Origin: Eopsaltria australis
Taxonomy: Eukaryota > Chordata > Aves > Passeriformes > Petroicidae
DNA length: 64,000 nucleotides
NCBI GenBank assembly: GCA_034509425.1
Contig: JAVTVJ010000050.1
Coordinates: forward strand, 62,001-126,000
Direction: 5' to 3'
The notes under the pieces are model-generated. The model did not search any database and was not told the DNA's origin. It worked only from the letters and a program-made list of their open reading frames with translations. Both the position numbers and the translations under genes were made by a program. Shown here piece after piece: positions 1 to 10,945 of this stretch (position 1 is the stretch's first letter; each line of letters opens with the position of its first letter).

Positions 1-59
1 ACCTTTAACCTCTCAGCTTTGCCTGCTGCCTCCCCATCCTCCCGTAACACAAAGATGAG

Positions 60-360
60 AACCAAACCCCTCGCTCTGGACCAGGGCGCGGTAATCGAGC
101 GGAGTCATGCTAACGACACAGGGATAGGTCTGCAATGGATTATGAGCTTTTCTTCTCAATTAATTGTCAGAAGCAAAGGGATGTTTGATGTTTAATGTCG
201 CCTTCTTCTTGTTTAATGCATTCCTTTCGCCACCCATCCTCAGACACTGGGAATGGGCAGAGCTGAACGAGGCAAAGCTGCAGAGTTTTCGGTGTGATCG
301 TGTAAATTCCGTCTCCAGTGTCCCTCTGTAACACACAGGTCTGTAAGGGACCTTGGGTTT
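60..360. promoter_or_regulatory. Candidate conserved non-coding element at the left edge
   Basis: The stretch keeps CpGs (GGCGCGGTAATCGAGCGGAG, TAACGAC, GTCGCC, TTCGCC) in otherwise AT-rich, non-repetitive sequence and includes TCAATTAATTG, a homeodomain-type dyad. Repeats and open frames do not explain it. Conservation is inferred from composition only. Confidence 0.25.
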
Positions 361-736
361 AGGTTTGTTGACAGAATAACCCTGACATCTTACTTGGAGG
401 CACTGAATGAATCCTAAAGTAGAGTTCAGGGTGGGAGATTTAGGTGCTGTGCGTGTTCTCTGGGCCGGGAGAGGGAGGATGCACCTCTTCTGATTGTGAA
501 CGTGTCCTCACAGGTCTGTCTTTGGACACAGGAAGACAATTCCTCTGTCTGAAAATCTTCCTTGGAGCTGATGTTTCCTCATGTGGTCTGAGCCCAGGAA
601 CAGCCCTTTGGCTGTCAGGAGTTTATGCAGGAAAGAAAAACACAAACAAAAAAGGGAAACAGCAGTGGCAAGGAGATTAGTGAGAATTTTAAAAGGGACA
701 GGAGTCAAGATGTGACCAAATGGCAGAGATGTCATT

Positions 737-794
737 TAATCATTGCTGGCTACTCAGAATCCTAAATGTGCCAGGTGTGCTGCAGTAATTAAAA
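737..794. repeat. Dispersed duplicate segment, copy 1
   Basis: About 57 bases from TAATCATTGCTGGC to CTGCAGTAATTAAAA match 4218-4274 with only four mismatches. Weaker similarity continues to the right (TGTGAAAT against CATGAAAT). It is either a local duplication or two copies of an unrecognised interspersed repeat. Confidence 0.85.
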
Positions 795-1705
795 GGACAG
801 TTAGTCTGTGAAATCTTCTGCTTTTGGACCTCATTAATTTTTATTTAAAAAAAATTTGAAAGCATCAGCATTTTGTGCACTTTTTATGTCTTACTAAATG
901 ACAAATTCCTCTGGTGTTTTATAAATTCAGAGGCTTTAAAAAGTGCAGGGGACTGGCTGTTCATTTTGGAGACAGCAGGATGAAGCTCAGCATCCCTGGG
1001 TACCTCAGTGCTGCTGAGGTCATTGCAGGAGCATCCTTCTTGTTCCCAAAACTGCACATCTCCAGGCCAGTCCTGTGGGGGAAATCCTGACCCCAGTCAG
1101 GCCAGCAGCAAATCTGTGCTTGCTCCTCCAGGGCTTGGTTTCAGCTTTGGTGTCTTCCATAAGGCTGCTCAGGGCTGTTGGGACTCAAACTTAAGCACAG
1201 CTTGAAAGATTTAAACCAATTGTAATTCAGCAAATTACTGACAGAGCTCTGATTAAGAGTTTAAGAATTCCTGGCTCCCAGCCCTCTGCTGTGTCCACAG
1301 GTGGAATTAAACTGATTACAAAAAAATCTTTGGAAGGTTCATTATTTTAGATCCAATATTTTGAACTTTTAGGACGATCTAATGTAGATCAGGAAGTAAT
1401 GAATAATTTTATGAAAAGGTAAAATACAGATTGGGCTCTTGTAATGTGAGTAATGCCAGAGATAAAATGTAGATAAATCTGCACTAGGCTGTATTTTAAG
1501 TTACCAATTGCACCAATTATGTAAGACAAATCTCTTAATTTGTTCTGATTTAGAAATAACAGGAATGCCATATTTCACTCAAAAAAACCTAATAAAACAT
1601 ATCTGATGTATTATACATACTTTTCCAGGTTTTTATAGAGAATCTCATGTTATGCTAATGACAGTTTATATTCTGCTTAACCATTTTATTGCAGCTAGGG
1701 GGGAA

Positions 1706-1729
1706 ATATATGTATGTTAATACATATAT
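1706..1729. repeat. AT-rich perfect hairpin (10-bp arms, 4-base loop)
   Basis: ATATATGTAT and ATACATATAT are perfect reverse complements separated by GTTA. AT-rich cruciform-prone sequences of this kind can be fragile or length-variable. No gene is nearby. Confidence 0.75.
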
Positions 1730-4217
1730 ATCTATATAAAGTGAATAATTTGGCAGTTTTTGGTGTGCTGAGTGAATGGATGTGCTGAATGGGATGGGCA
1801 GCAGGACTGATCCAGAGGGAAATTCAGCCCTGCACATGAATCTGCCTCACTTTGTGGTGCAGTCAATAATTTCCCTTGGATGCACTGCAGAAATTGAGTC
1901 AATAATGATTTGTTCAGCCCAGATGCATAAGGCAGTGGTGCCCCGTGCACCATCCAGCTGGCAGAGCTCCTGACTGCTCTGAGCTTTTCGGGCACAGAAG
2001 TGCACAAATCCCTGACTGTTAGAGGTGAAGGTTCAACAATTTCAGTTTTGGTGGAAGGGTTTCGCTCTCCCTCATGCCCAGGGAAAAGATAACACTAATG
2101 AGGATTTTCATTTTGCCTTTTTCCCTCTTCTAAATTAACAGAATGTTTAAATGTGCTGTCAGGTCTGATTTCAGCTGCCATGAAAGTTGAAGTCACTTCG
2201 TGTCTTATCCAAAAGAGTGCATCCTGTCCTTACCTTATTGCACATCCAGCCTCTCTGGGATGTGTCAGACCGAGCACCCGAACCCACGAGTGACTTCTGT
2301 TAGAACTGGGCAGCATGAACCCCCTGTGCCTCATTCAGACAACCTCCCTCTGCTTTCCTAAAATCTCTCCCTCTCCTTCAACACAGAAGATGCCAGACAG
2401 CAGCAGCAAAAAGCAGGGAATAATTGCATATGGAAAGAACACCACGGCAAGAGGTGTGCAGACCAATCCCTCCCAGAACGTTGGATGAATTTATCTGTTC
2501 TTCTTTCAGGTTTCTCAGACAGACCAGCTCTTCCTGGATCTGAGGAATATAAGGACAAGTTCAACTTGCATCATCCTCCTCCGTTTCCTTAGCTGGCATT
2601 TAGCTTCCAGTTGGGTGCATCATGTAAGTAGACACAAAACTGTGCAAGAGACTTCATGCAAAGTCCTTATGAATTTCTGTGGGCATTATAAGATATAAGG
2701 AAACATTGCTTCAGTTTTATAATTTATTCAGGTTACAAGCAGCAATTAAAATCTGTGGGGAAAGGAGGGTGAAAGAAGGGCTTTTCAGATAAAACCAGGG
2801 TGAATAAATTTATTTTCTCACTGGAAGCAGGAATTTAGTATTTCTGCTTTTGCTGAAATTCGTTAGTTCTTTGAGACAAGATTTTTTCATGCAGAGTCTT
2901 CTGTAAGAAAAGAAATGGCCAAGACGTAAGCCCAGCATCAGGAATCACTGACCCACAGCTGGAGGTGCCTATGTGTTCTTGTCTGCTCTAAAATTCAGGG
3001 TAAGAGAGATGCTGGAAAGCTGCATTCAGCTCCATCTCTGCTGTTCTCTTTTGGAAACAAATGAATGAGCAAACAAAATGCTGGACCTCAGAAACCACCT
3101 CTACCATCAGATTATTTCTGTCTTTTCCAGGAGTCCCAACAGCTCCTGTTGGAATTGTTCCACTAAATCACTTCCTTAAATGGTCACTGAATCAGGGGGA
3201 GATGATAAAAGCTGGATTTCAACATCCCCCCCAGCACTCTGAGGCTGGATCTGCCCCTGCCTCTTGCCTGCTCTAATCATTGACCTCCAGGAACAGGGAA
3301 CCATCTCCATGGCTGGGGGACACCCATATTGGAAAGCTTTCTTTTGTTTGAAATTGCAGAAATGGCATTTTTAGTGATAGAAAGGGGAGTTTGCCTGGGT
3401 CTAGTTGTTAACACATCAAATCAGCTGCCAGGTTTGGTGTTGGGGTCGAAGAGAAATCCAGACCACAGCTCTTGCATTGCAGACAGACTCTCACACTGGA
3501 GATCTACCACCACCACCAGCAACAGATGGAGAGGGTGAGACATGCTCTGCCCACCTTCTCTGCTCTCAGGACGTGGTTCTGGGTTGGATTTTTTTGGTTT
3601 TCCCTTCATGCTGGTCCAGTTGTGGCTGGGGAAGTTCACAGTCTGGCTGTGCTGCCACACTCACGCCGTCACTTCTCCTCCTGCGCCTGTCAGGGAGGCT
3701 GATGAGGTTTGCTGGGCTCTGTTCTCTCTGTTCTCTCTCAGCCTGGGCAGGGAGCACTGCAGGCTGCACTCTGAGGGGCTTCCAAAGACTAAGCCTCAAC
3801 TCAAACACAGCAAATTAAGCCACAGCATATGCAACACATCATTTCAGTATTTATGTTTGCAGCCTCCAGCCCCGGTATCAGAAAGCCTCGGAGATGAGAG
3901 CAATAAATAGCCAGTTCACAGAGGAGTTGGCAAGATTTATTATGTTTATGATTCTGCACAAATAGTGTTGACAGAGTTCTTTTGATGCAGAGATAGTTTG
4001 TGTGCTCAGATCACCGAGGAGAGCTGCACTCGGGAGGATTTGCCCCCAGCTGAGTCTGGATCTTTAGGTGCCTCTAACTCCTTGTGTGCTGTGTTTTAAA
4101 CCCTGCCACTTGGAGGGGCTTTATATAAATCACTTTATATGATTTTGTGCTGCCCTTTTGAGAAGGCAAACCCAGCCTTACCTCTTTGCCTGGTGTTATA
4201 TCACTACAATTAAGTGA

Positions 4218-4274
4218 TAATCATTGCTGGCTGTTCAGAATCCCAAATGTGCCCGGTGTGCTGCAGTAATTAAA
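4218..4274. repeat. Dispersed duplicate segment, copy 2
   Basis: Same-orientation partner of 737-794, about 3.5 kb away. The shared core includes CAGAATCC/CAAATGTGCC and GGTGTGCTGCAGTAATTAAA. The surrounding sequence is AT-rich and not otherwise repetitive. Confidence 0.85.
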
Positions 4275-5439
4275 ACACCAGGAAAGCATCCCATGAAATT
4301 ACCAATCTGAGGCTTTGGTACGAGAGCCATGGAATCAATGGGAATTTTTTTTCCTTAATTTCAGTGGGAGCTGGATCTTGCCCAAATCGCACAAAGCAGC
4401 CTCCCACGCTCCAGAACAAATCCAGAGGCATATGGTTACTGTCAGAGGAACAGGTGGATGTTCATATGGTCTGTAAAGGAGCCGGAGACAGCTTGTTGCA
4501 TTTTGATAAGAAGGTTATTCCAGGCAACTGGAATAGTGTAAAACCAGGGAGAAGTGCAGCACAGGCAGCACAGGCAGCAGCAGCAGGCTGCTGGGATGTG
4601 AGGGAGAGGAAACCTGGCACAGACTTATGCAGATCTTTGGAAATGAGGAGGGAAAGCTCAGCTAAATATGTGCAAGATTTGGAGGGAAAACACGGCGTAT
4701 TTGAGAGCTTTGTGGTGCTATTTTGCAAGGGATGGAGGTATTTGTGGGGGATGGAGAGACCAGGATGAGGGTGTGTTGTCATGCAGTAGATGAGAGATCT
4801 GCGAGATCTCAAAGAGATCCATCCAAAGATTATCCCAAAATATTCTGTGTAGCAAACTCCAGTGCATAACTTCATAATGGGAGCTATTGTATTTTTGCCA
4901 TTTGCAAAATGCAGGCAATAAAATACAATTTTAAAAAATGAAGAATCCTGTGAGTATGAGAGAATTTTGTAACTGGAACTCCTTATTTATACATGCTCGG
5001 CAGTTACACTTCTGTGATGCTAAAATAGAAATGTTAATAATTTGGGAAAGCTAAATCAGCACCATATCAGTTACTGTTCTAAAGGATGTGTTTGGGAAGG
5101 TATCAGGAGAGATAACTAATCTTGTTGCTATTGTTTTATTGACTCAGGAGTAGCCTGAAGAGTCCTCTGAAGTATTTATCTGATAAAACTGCCAACCCCA
5201 AGGAGTGATTTCTGTGTGAGCAAGGCCGTGTTTCTCCCAGACACAGTAAACTCTTGTTAAAAAACTGACAGAGGAAACCCAGCAAAGAATCCTTTCACAG
5301 TGATGCTGAGATGGCTCACTGTGAGGACAGCCTTCTGTGCTCCAAGAAAAGTTTGGGATACTTTTCATTGAAACTAAATTTTCACTTTATTCTAAAACTC
5401 AAAGCTGTGAGGGAAGTTAAAAACGGATCACCCACAGGA

Positions 5440-6080
5440 CTGCTCCCTGGAAGGGCATCCTTGCCGATGGCTGTGAGCTGCTGGCAGTGCTCGAGAGCGC
5501 GGGTGGCACTGCCAGCACAGCGTGCGGCTCCGTGTCACCGGGCACTGCCGAGGGACCGCGGCCCCCGGAGCCCAGCCGCTCTCCCAAAATAACAGTAATT
5601 ATCTGTACACGGCTTGAAGGGCCCTGGATCGCACCTGGGCTGGGCTCTCGGTGTTTGCGTGGGGTTCGCAGTGGTCGCGGGTGGCCGGGCAGCGGCACAC
5701 GGGGAAGGGATCCGCGTTCCCAGCCCCATTCTCAGCCGCGTTCCCTGCCCCATTCCCAGCCTATTCCTGGCCCCGTTCCCGGCCCCGTTCCCAACCCATT
5801 CCCAGCCCCATTCCCAGCCCATTCCCGGCTCCCGGCGCGGCGCCAGCGCCGCCTCCCGGCCTCCCGCGGCACTCGCTGCCCGCTCACCGCAATCCTCCGG
5901 AAAAACGCAGGTGTTTGGGACTTTTTTACGTCCAGCGAGCACAGATGGCTCTGAGAAGGGGACAGGAGGGTAAGGACAATCCTTGCAGAGTGCCCACAGC
6001 ACTGCGGCGCCTCCCGGAGCCACTTCTGCCCCTCGCTCCCTCAGCACAACGACACCATCAGAAAAGGAGATCGGGACCTT
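5440..6080. other. CpG-rich block with the first minisatellite
   Basis: CpG frequency rises sharply (for example GCGTGCGGCTCCGTGTCACC and GACCGCGGCCCCCGGAG), like a CpG island, within CpG-poor intergenic DNA. It contains the 12-bp repeat array at 5713-5835. It could be the promoter of an unannotated non-coding transcript, or only GC drift around the minisatellites. The open frames here follow from GC richness and show no known domain. Confidence 0.45.
5713..5835. repeat. 12-bp degenerate minisatellite, unit like CCCCATTCCCAG
   Basis: About ten imperfect units of 10-13 bases, alternating CCCCATTCCCAG, CCCCGTTCCCGG and CCCATTCCCGG, run in tandem. Variation is mainly A/G at the fifth position and one-base length changes. 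Confidence 0.85.
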
Positions 6081-7489
6081 GAGCATCTTGCACGATACAC
6101 ACGGGAAAATATTTACCCAGGAACGGCATTGCAGTGAGGGGAAGGGTTTGTGGGTTCCCACTGCAAGGTGGGTGAGGACAAAGCCACAGCTCAGGAGTAG
6201 GTCAGGGATCCTCTTACTGGGAGGAGGGGAGAGGGCTGACAGCATAATCTCAACAGAAAAATCATATCTATGGATATTGAGATAGAGAGATAGACGTGTA
6301 AATGGACAAGCAGCCTAAAGGAGAGGACCTATGGACCAGACTGGTGCCCTGAGGGATGTGAGATACTGTGTTGGATGGCAAGGGAAAAGGAATCCAGCAT
6401 TCACATAAAATGTGATTAAATATGTGTTTTTAAATTAAAGCAGGACCGTTAGTGGTGAGGCTAGGTAAGTTTTTGGTTCTGTAATTCTTTCTGGCTATCC
6501 TCTGTCAATGCAGCAGCATTTCCATGGGGTGCAATGGGCACATGGAGCTCCTGTCCAGTTTAGGAGCACAGCCATAGTTTCCACTCCAGTGTTGTGTGCA
6601 GGGTAAAAATGTCACAGCAGTTAACTCGGGCTGACAAAGAGTAGGTGGAAAATGTTCTTATAAGCAAAGTAACAAACACACTTTAAAAAGCTGCCAGTTA
6701 AAGCTGCCAGTGTGGCAGTGCCGGTGCAGGTTCCCTCCCTGGCAGTTCGGGTATCACTGTGTGTGCACCAAACCACAGAGCAGCGATCCCACACTCAGGC
6801 CTTGGAGCAGAGGATGTGCAAAGGCCTCTGTCAGTGTCTGCACTTGGTGTGTTCACAGAGTTTTGCCTTCCAGGAGCAGGTCTGATCCTGCACAGCTGGT
6901 TTATGCTCAGCCACACAGCACTGGGATCTGTACCCACCCAACCCTCGTCCCCTCGAGTGGCCTCAGTGCACACCACCCAGAGCGTGGTTTGGGGTGACTT
7001 TATACTGCAGGGTGACTTACAGAGACCTGCTGGAGCAAACAGACCCAGCCTGATGCCACGGAAGACCGCGGGGAGCACTGGTTACAGGAATGCAGACCTC
7101 TGTTTTTTCAGTCTTTCGGAGAGCAGCGTGTGCGGGCTGAGCGAGGGGATGGAGGAGCCCGGAGCCGGGCAGTGCCGCAGGAGAGCTCGGTGTGACAGGG
7201 ACCGGAGCGGTGCCTTGATTTGTGGGTGTTCCTGAGCCCCGCACTCTCCATTTCTCACCCTTCCTGTTAACACCTATTCCTGCCACCTTGCTTGCTCTCC
7301 CTGAGAGCTCTTGTTTCTCCGGCTGCTCCTGCAGAGCAGGAACAAGGAGCCAAGCAGCCCCACCTCGGTCCCGGTCCCTTTCGGAGCCGTTTCCCCCCGT
7401 CCATGTCCCCGGCTCTGGGGGACGGGATTTTCCATCCCGGGGATGCTGCGGTGCTGCCGTTCCGCTGCTCTGCCGCCAGAGAGCGGGCG
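6081..7489. other. Intergenic spacer between the two minisatellites
   Basis: No supported gene. It has a GATA-type run near 6270-6295 and becomes GC- and CpG-rich again from about 7100. Open frames of 95-160 codons overlap each other on both strands and match nothing I recognise. Confidence 0.7.
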
Positions 7490-8293
7490 GGGACTGCCAT
7501 CGCCCCGGGACCCCGCGACATCCCGGGACATCCCGGTACATCCCGGGACTGCCATCGCCCCGGGACCCCGCGACATCCCGGGACATCCCGGGACATCCCG
7601 GGACTGCCATCGCCCCGGGACCCCGAGACATCCCGGGACATCCTGGGACTGCCATCGCCCCGGGACCCCGCGACATCCCGGGACATCCCGGGACTGCCAT
7701 CGCCCGGACCCCGAGACATCCGGACATCCCGGGACATCCTGGGACGCATCCCCTCCCAGGACCCATCGCCCCGGGACCCCGAGACATCCCGGGACATCCT
7801 GGGACTGCCATCGCCCTGGGACTTCCCGGGACATCCCGGGACATCCCGGGACTGCCATCGCCCCGGGACCCCCGCTGTCCCCGGGACATCCCGGGACATC
7901 CCGGGACTGCCATCGCCCCGGGATCCCCGCTGTCCCCGGGACATCCCGGGACATCCCGGGACTGCCATCGCCCCGGGACCCCGAGACATCCCGGGACATC
8001 CTGGGACTGCCATCGCCCCGGGACCCCGCGACATCCCGGGACATCCCGGGACTGCCATCGCCCCGGGACCCCGAGACATCCCGGGACATCCTGGGACTGC
8101 TATCGCCTCGGGACATCCCGGGACATCCTGGGACTGCCATCGCCCCGGGACATCCCGGGACATCCTGGGACTGCCATCGCCCCGGGACATCCCGGGACTG
8201 CCATCGCCGCCGGGGCCCCGGTGTCCCCGAGACATCCCGGGACTGCCGTCGCCCCGGGACCCCCGCTGTCCCCGGGACATCCCGGGACATCCC
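7490..8293. repeat. GC-rich higher-order minisatellite (17 + 18 + n x 10 bp units)
   Basis: The array is built from three sub-units: GGGACTGCCATCGCCCC (16 copies, one with GCTATCG and one with GCCGTCG), GGGACCCCGCGACATCCC with variants (GAG for GCG; CCGCTGTCCCC), and one to three copies of GGGACATCCC. Combined periods are mostly 45 or 55 bp. Junctions create many CCCGGG sites and dense CpG. No stop codon occurs in most phases of the unit, so long open frames appear in several frames on both strands; they are not genes. Confidence 0.95.
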
Positions 8294-8466
8294 TGCAGCT
8301 CCGGGTCCGCCCGGGATCCTCCACGGAACATCCCGATACACCCCTATAGCGCCGGGAACCCACGGAATAATCCCCAGGATTCTTCCCAGGGCATCTCGAT
8401 ACATCCCCCTACCACCGGGACCCCCCGGAATCCTCTCCTGTACTGCCGGGAACCCTCGGGACTGCT
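8294..8466. repeat. Decayed tail of the GC-rich minisatellite
   Basis: Diverged units such as GGAACATCCCGATACACCCC, GGCATCTCGATACATCCCCC and TGCCGGGAACCCTCGGGACT keep the ACATCCC and CGGGA pattern with many substitutions. The array ends abruptly before TTTCTAGAGCACG. Confidence 0.75.
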
Positions 8467-10930
8467 CTTTCTAGAGCACGTTTAATGCCCTCTTCCTCTT
8501 GCTCTACTTTTAAGTTATTGCTTTTACCCAATATAAAATTCTTATCCATTCCAGGGGACTTTACTCCTCCTGACCATGGGCAACAAATTCTTCCAGCCAA
8601 GAATTTTATTATTAATCAATATAGATAATTTAGAAGGTATTTAATTTTTTTTTTAAATCACGCATCTTCAGCTCATGCAGCCTCACTCTGTGAGCAATGT
8701 GAAATTATTCCATTCCAGTCACATCTCCAGGAGGTAAGAACTATTTGGCTTAATTCAATTTGTTAAGACTGTCAGTAAAAACACAGCCTAATTGGTGAAA
8801 TTATTTTACCTCAGCAAAAAAACAACCAGAGAGATGGTGCACGTGAGTAGCAGAAACGGCAGTTTTTCATTCCTTTCACCCCCAATGATTCCTCAGTGAA
8901 GAGTGGAATTCTGATGCCCCAAACTTGCTCTGTCTCTAATTTAGGTCTAACCCTGGCAGTCAGAATAAGCAATTTTGGTTTGGAAAAGTTCAACAGAGAT
9001 AAAGACTTGTACTATGGGGAAGGAATTTAGATCACAACAACAGGGAGTCTGAACAATTACTCCTGCTTGATTTCCGAAATAAGAGGTGAAGTGAGGAGGA
9101 ACGGGAGTGGGAGCTGTGTGAGGTTCTCACTCAGACCTCTGGGGCTCTGCTCACCAGCCACTCTCTTGGGAATAACAAATAACAGCATCCCTTGATTCTC
9201 CTCCAAGAGTTTTGGACTGATTGCAGTGGGATTACACGTTGTGCCTGGGTTACAAACATCCCCACAGAAAAACAGGATTATGTGGTCCTCTCAGTTTAAA
9301 CCACGGGGAAGGACTGGCCCATAAGATGAAAGAGACTTTTATTCCTGGAAATCAGGATTTCCTGAGGCCAGGGCTTAGCAGGGCTCTTGCAGTGGCGCTG
9401 GTGTAAGCTGTCCCCAGCCTGCCCCCCTGGCACAAGGCTGTGCTGGGCCACGAGGGCATTCCACAGCCTGTTCCCAGCCAGAATGAATATCCACGAGTCC
9501 TCCCTCATGGGCAGTGCCAGGGCTTTGCAGCAGATCCCCCCTGGTCCCACAGGGATGGACAGGGATGTGTATGAGGTGTGTGAGGCTGTGGATGGTGGCA
9601 CCTCTATGGAGGTGTCTGATCCCTTCAGAGAAATTAAAGCCACACTTATGAATTAATGATTTTTCTCCTCTTACCTCAGGTGTGTTGGTGCAGCTCTCCT
9701 GGCCCCAGGGCAGGGAGGGCAATGCTCATCTCCAGGCAAAGTGAGGAAACACCGTGTGATGGATAAATCACAAAAGCAGCACTGAGCATCTTTTCCTGTT
9801 TCCTCTCTGTCTTTTAACATTGACCAAGAGTTTTAATCAATGCACATTCTCAGGGGATATAAACGAGCACAGCTCAGCTGCCTCCTGGGTATTGCATTTA
9901 TTTCCTGGGAGTCTGGTGCTGTTTCTTTGGGCTTTGTCTTTAGCATGAGGATACAATTATTTTTTGTGGAAGGATGTTGAAATGTGCTATTTGTGTTATT
10001 GACTTAATATTATCCAATTATATGATATTTAAAAAATTGCAGATTCTGCCTTAAAGATTTTAATCTTAGATTTGCTCATTACTTTGATACATCTAGATAA
10101 ATATTGTAACAAAACATTTAATCTTTCAGAAGCACTTTTATAATGACTGTAGACAGCTCTGTGTTGTGTGCTAATATTTTAAACCCTGTGTTAAAGAGTT
10201 GAGCGTAACTAAAGTAGGGAAGATATTTTTCACTTGTAACTTAGATTCTTTTCATTGCAAGGTACCAATTAGATGCAGCATACCAAAAATAACACAGGCA
10301 AAAACAGTTGGGCTACTTAAAAAATGCCATGAGAGATTAGCAAAGTATACCTAGACACAAACCATATGCAGACAAGAAAGAATCAGGACAAATCAGAAGA
10401 GTCTTAGCAGGTAAGCAGCCACACCGCAGCTTGTGTCAGATATCAAAGAGGCACAGACTGTAAAACAGCATCCTGCACTTGGCAGAGGGTAGAAAGTCTC
10501 CCAGTAAAAGCTGGATCATCCCTCTTTGGTTTCACAAGCTGTCCTGGGCAGTGACTGCAAAATTGAGTTGTAAGCATCAAAGGGAGACTGGAGTCGTCCT
10601 AAACCAGGTCTGTGAGTGCCCCTGGGATCCAGGAGGCTGAGAGTGCTGAGTGCTGGGCACAGAAGGGATTCCTGCTCTACTGGGAAGGCTCTGAGTGCTT
10701 CATTTCCAGAGTTCATACCCCCACTGTAAGGTAAAGCCAGACAGCACCAGGGCAGTTCTGCTTTCTTCTCAGCATCCATGACATGGGTGACACTCCCAAT
10801 TCTCTAAACAATACTAATTCCTGAAATAACACCAAGAAAATAAGCCAATTGCTGGCTGATTAAGAGATGAAGTGAAAAGAAACCCCTATAAATCCATTTT
10901 TAGTTATGTACACAAACTAAAATAATAGGA

Positions 10931-10945
10931 GTAGTAGTAGTAGTA
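10931..10945. repeat. (GTA)5 trinucleotide run
   Basis: Five perfect GTA units in an AT-rich setting. Confidence 0.85.

Larger units (their letters stand above)
1..5439. other. Intergenic DNA, left part
   Basis: No supported gene. The first 360 bases keep several CpGs and an AATTAATT-type site and look repeat-poor. The region also contains an AT-rich hairpin and both copies of a dispersed duplicated segment. The remaining sequence shows nothing I recognise; open frames are short and unrelated to known families. Confidence 0.8.

Noticed and set aside
4326..4380. TCAATGGGA...TTTCAGTGGGAGCTGGATC and CATCGACTTCAAAGGGATTGG (43868) as members of one ancient repeat
   Set aside because: The shared words are short and occur widely. 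I could not define a consensus or ends.
5535..6245. 236-codon minus-strand frame and several plus-strand frames over the CpG-rich block
   Set aside because: GC richness removes stop codons. The peptides follow the 12-bp minisatellite (Gly/Asn/Met-rich) and match no family.
7017..8485. Overlapping open frames of about 300-400 codons on both strands, rich in Pro, Gly, Arg and Ser
   Set aside because: They are translations of the GC-rich tandem repeat. The unit lacks stops in nearly every phase, and the frames overlap on both strands with only repeat-like peptides.
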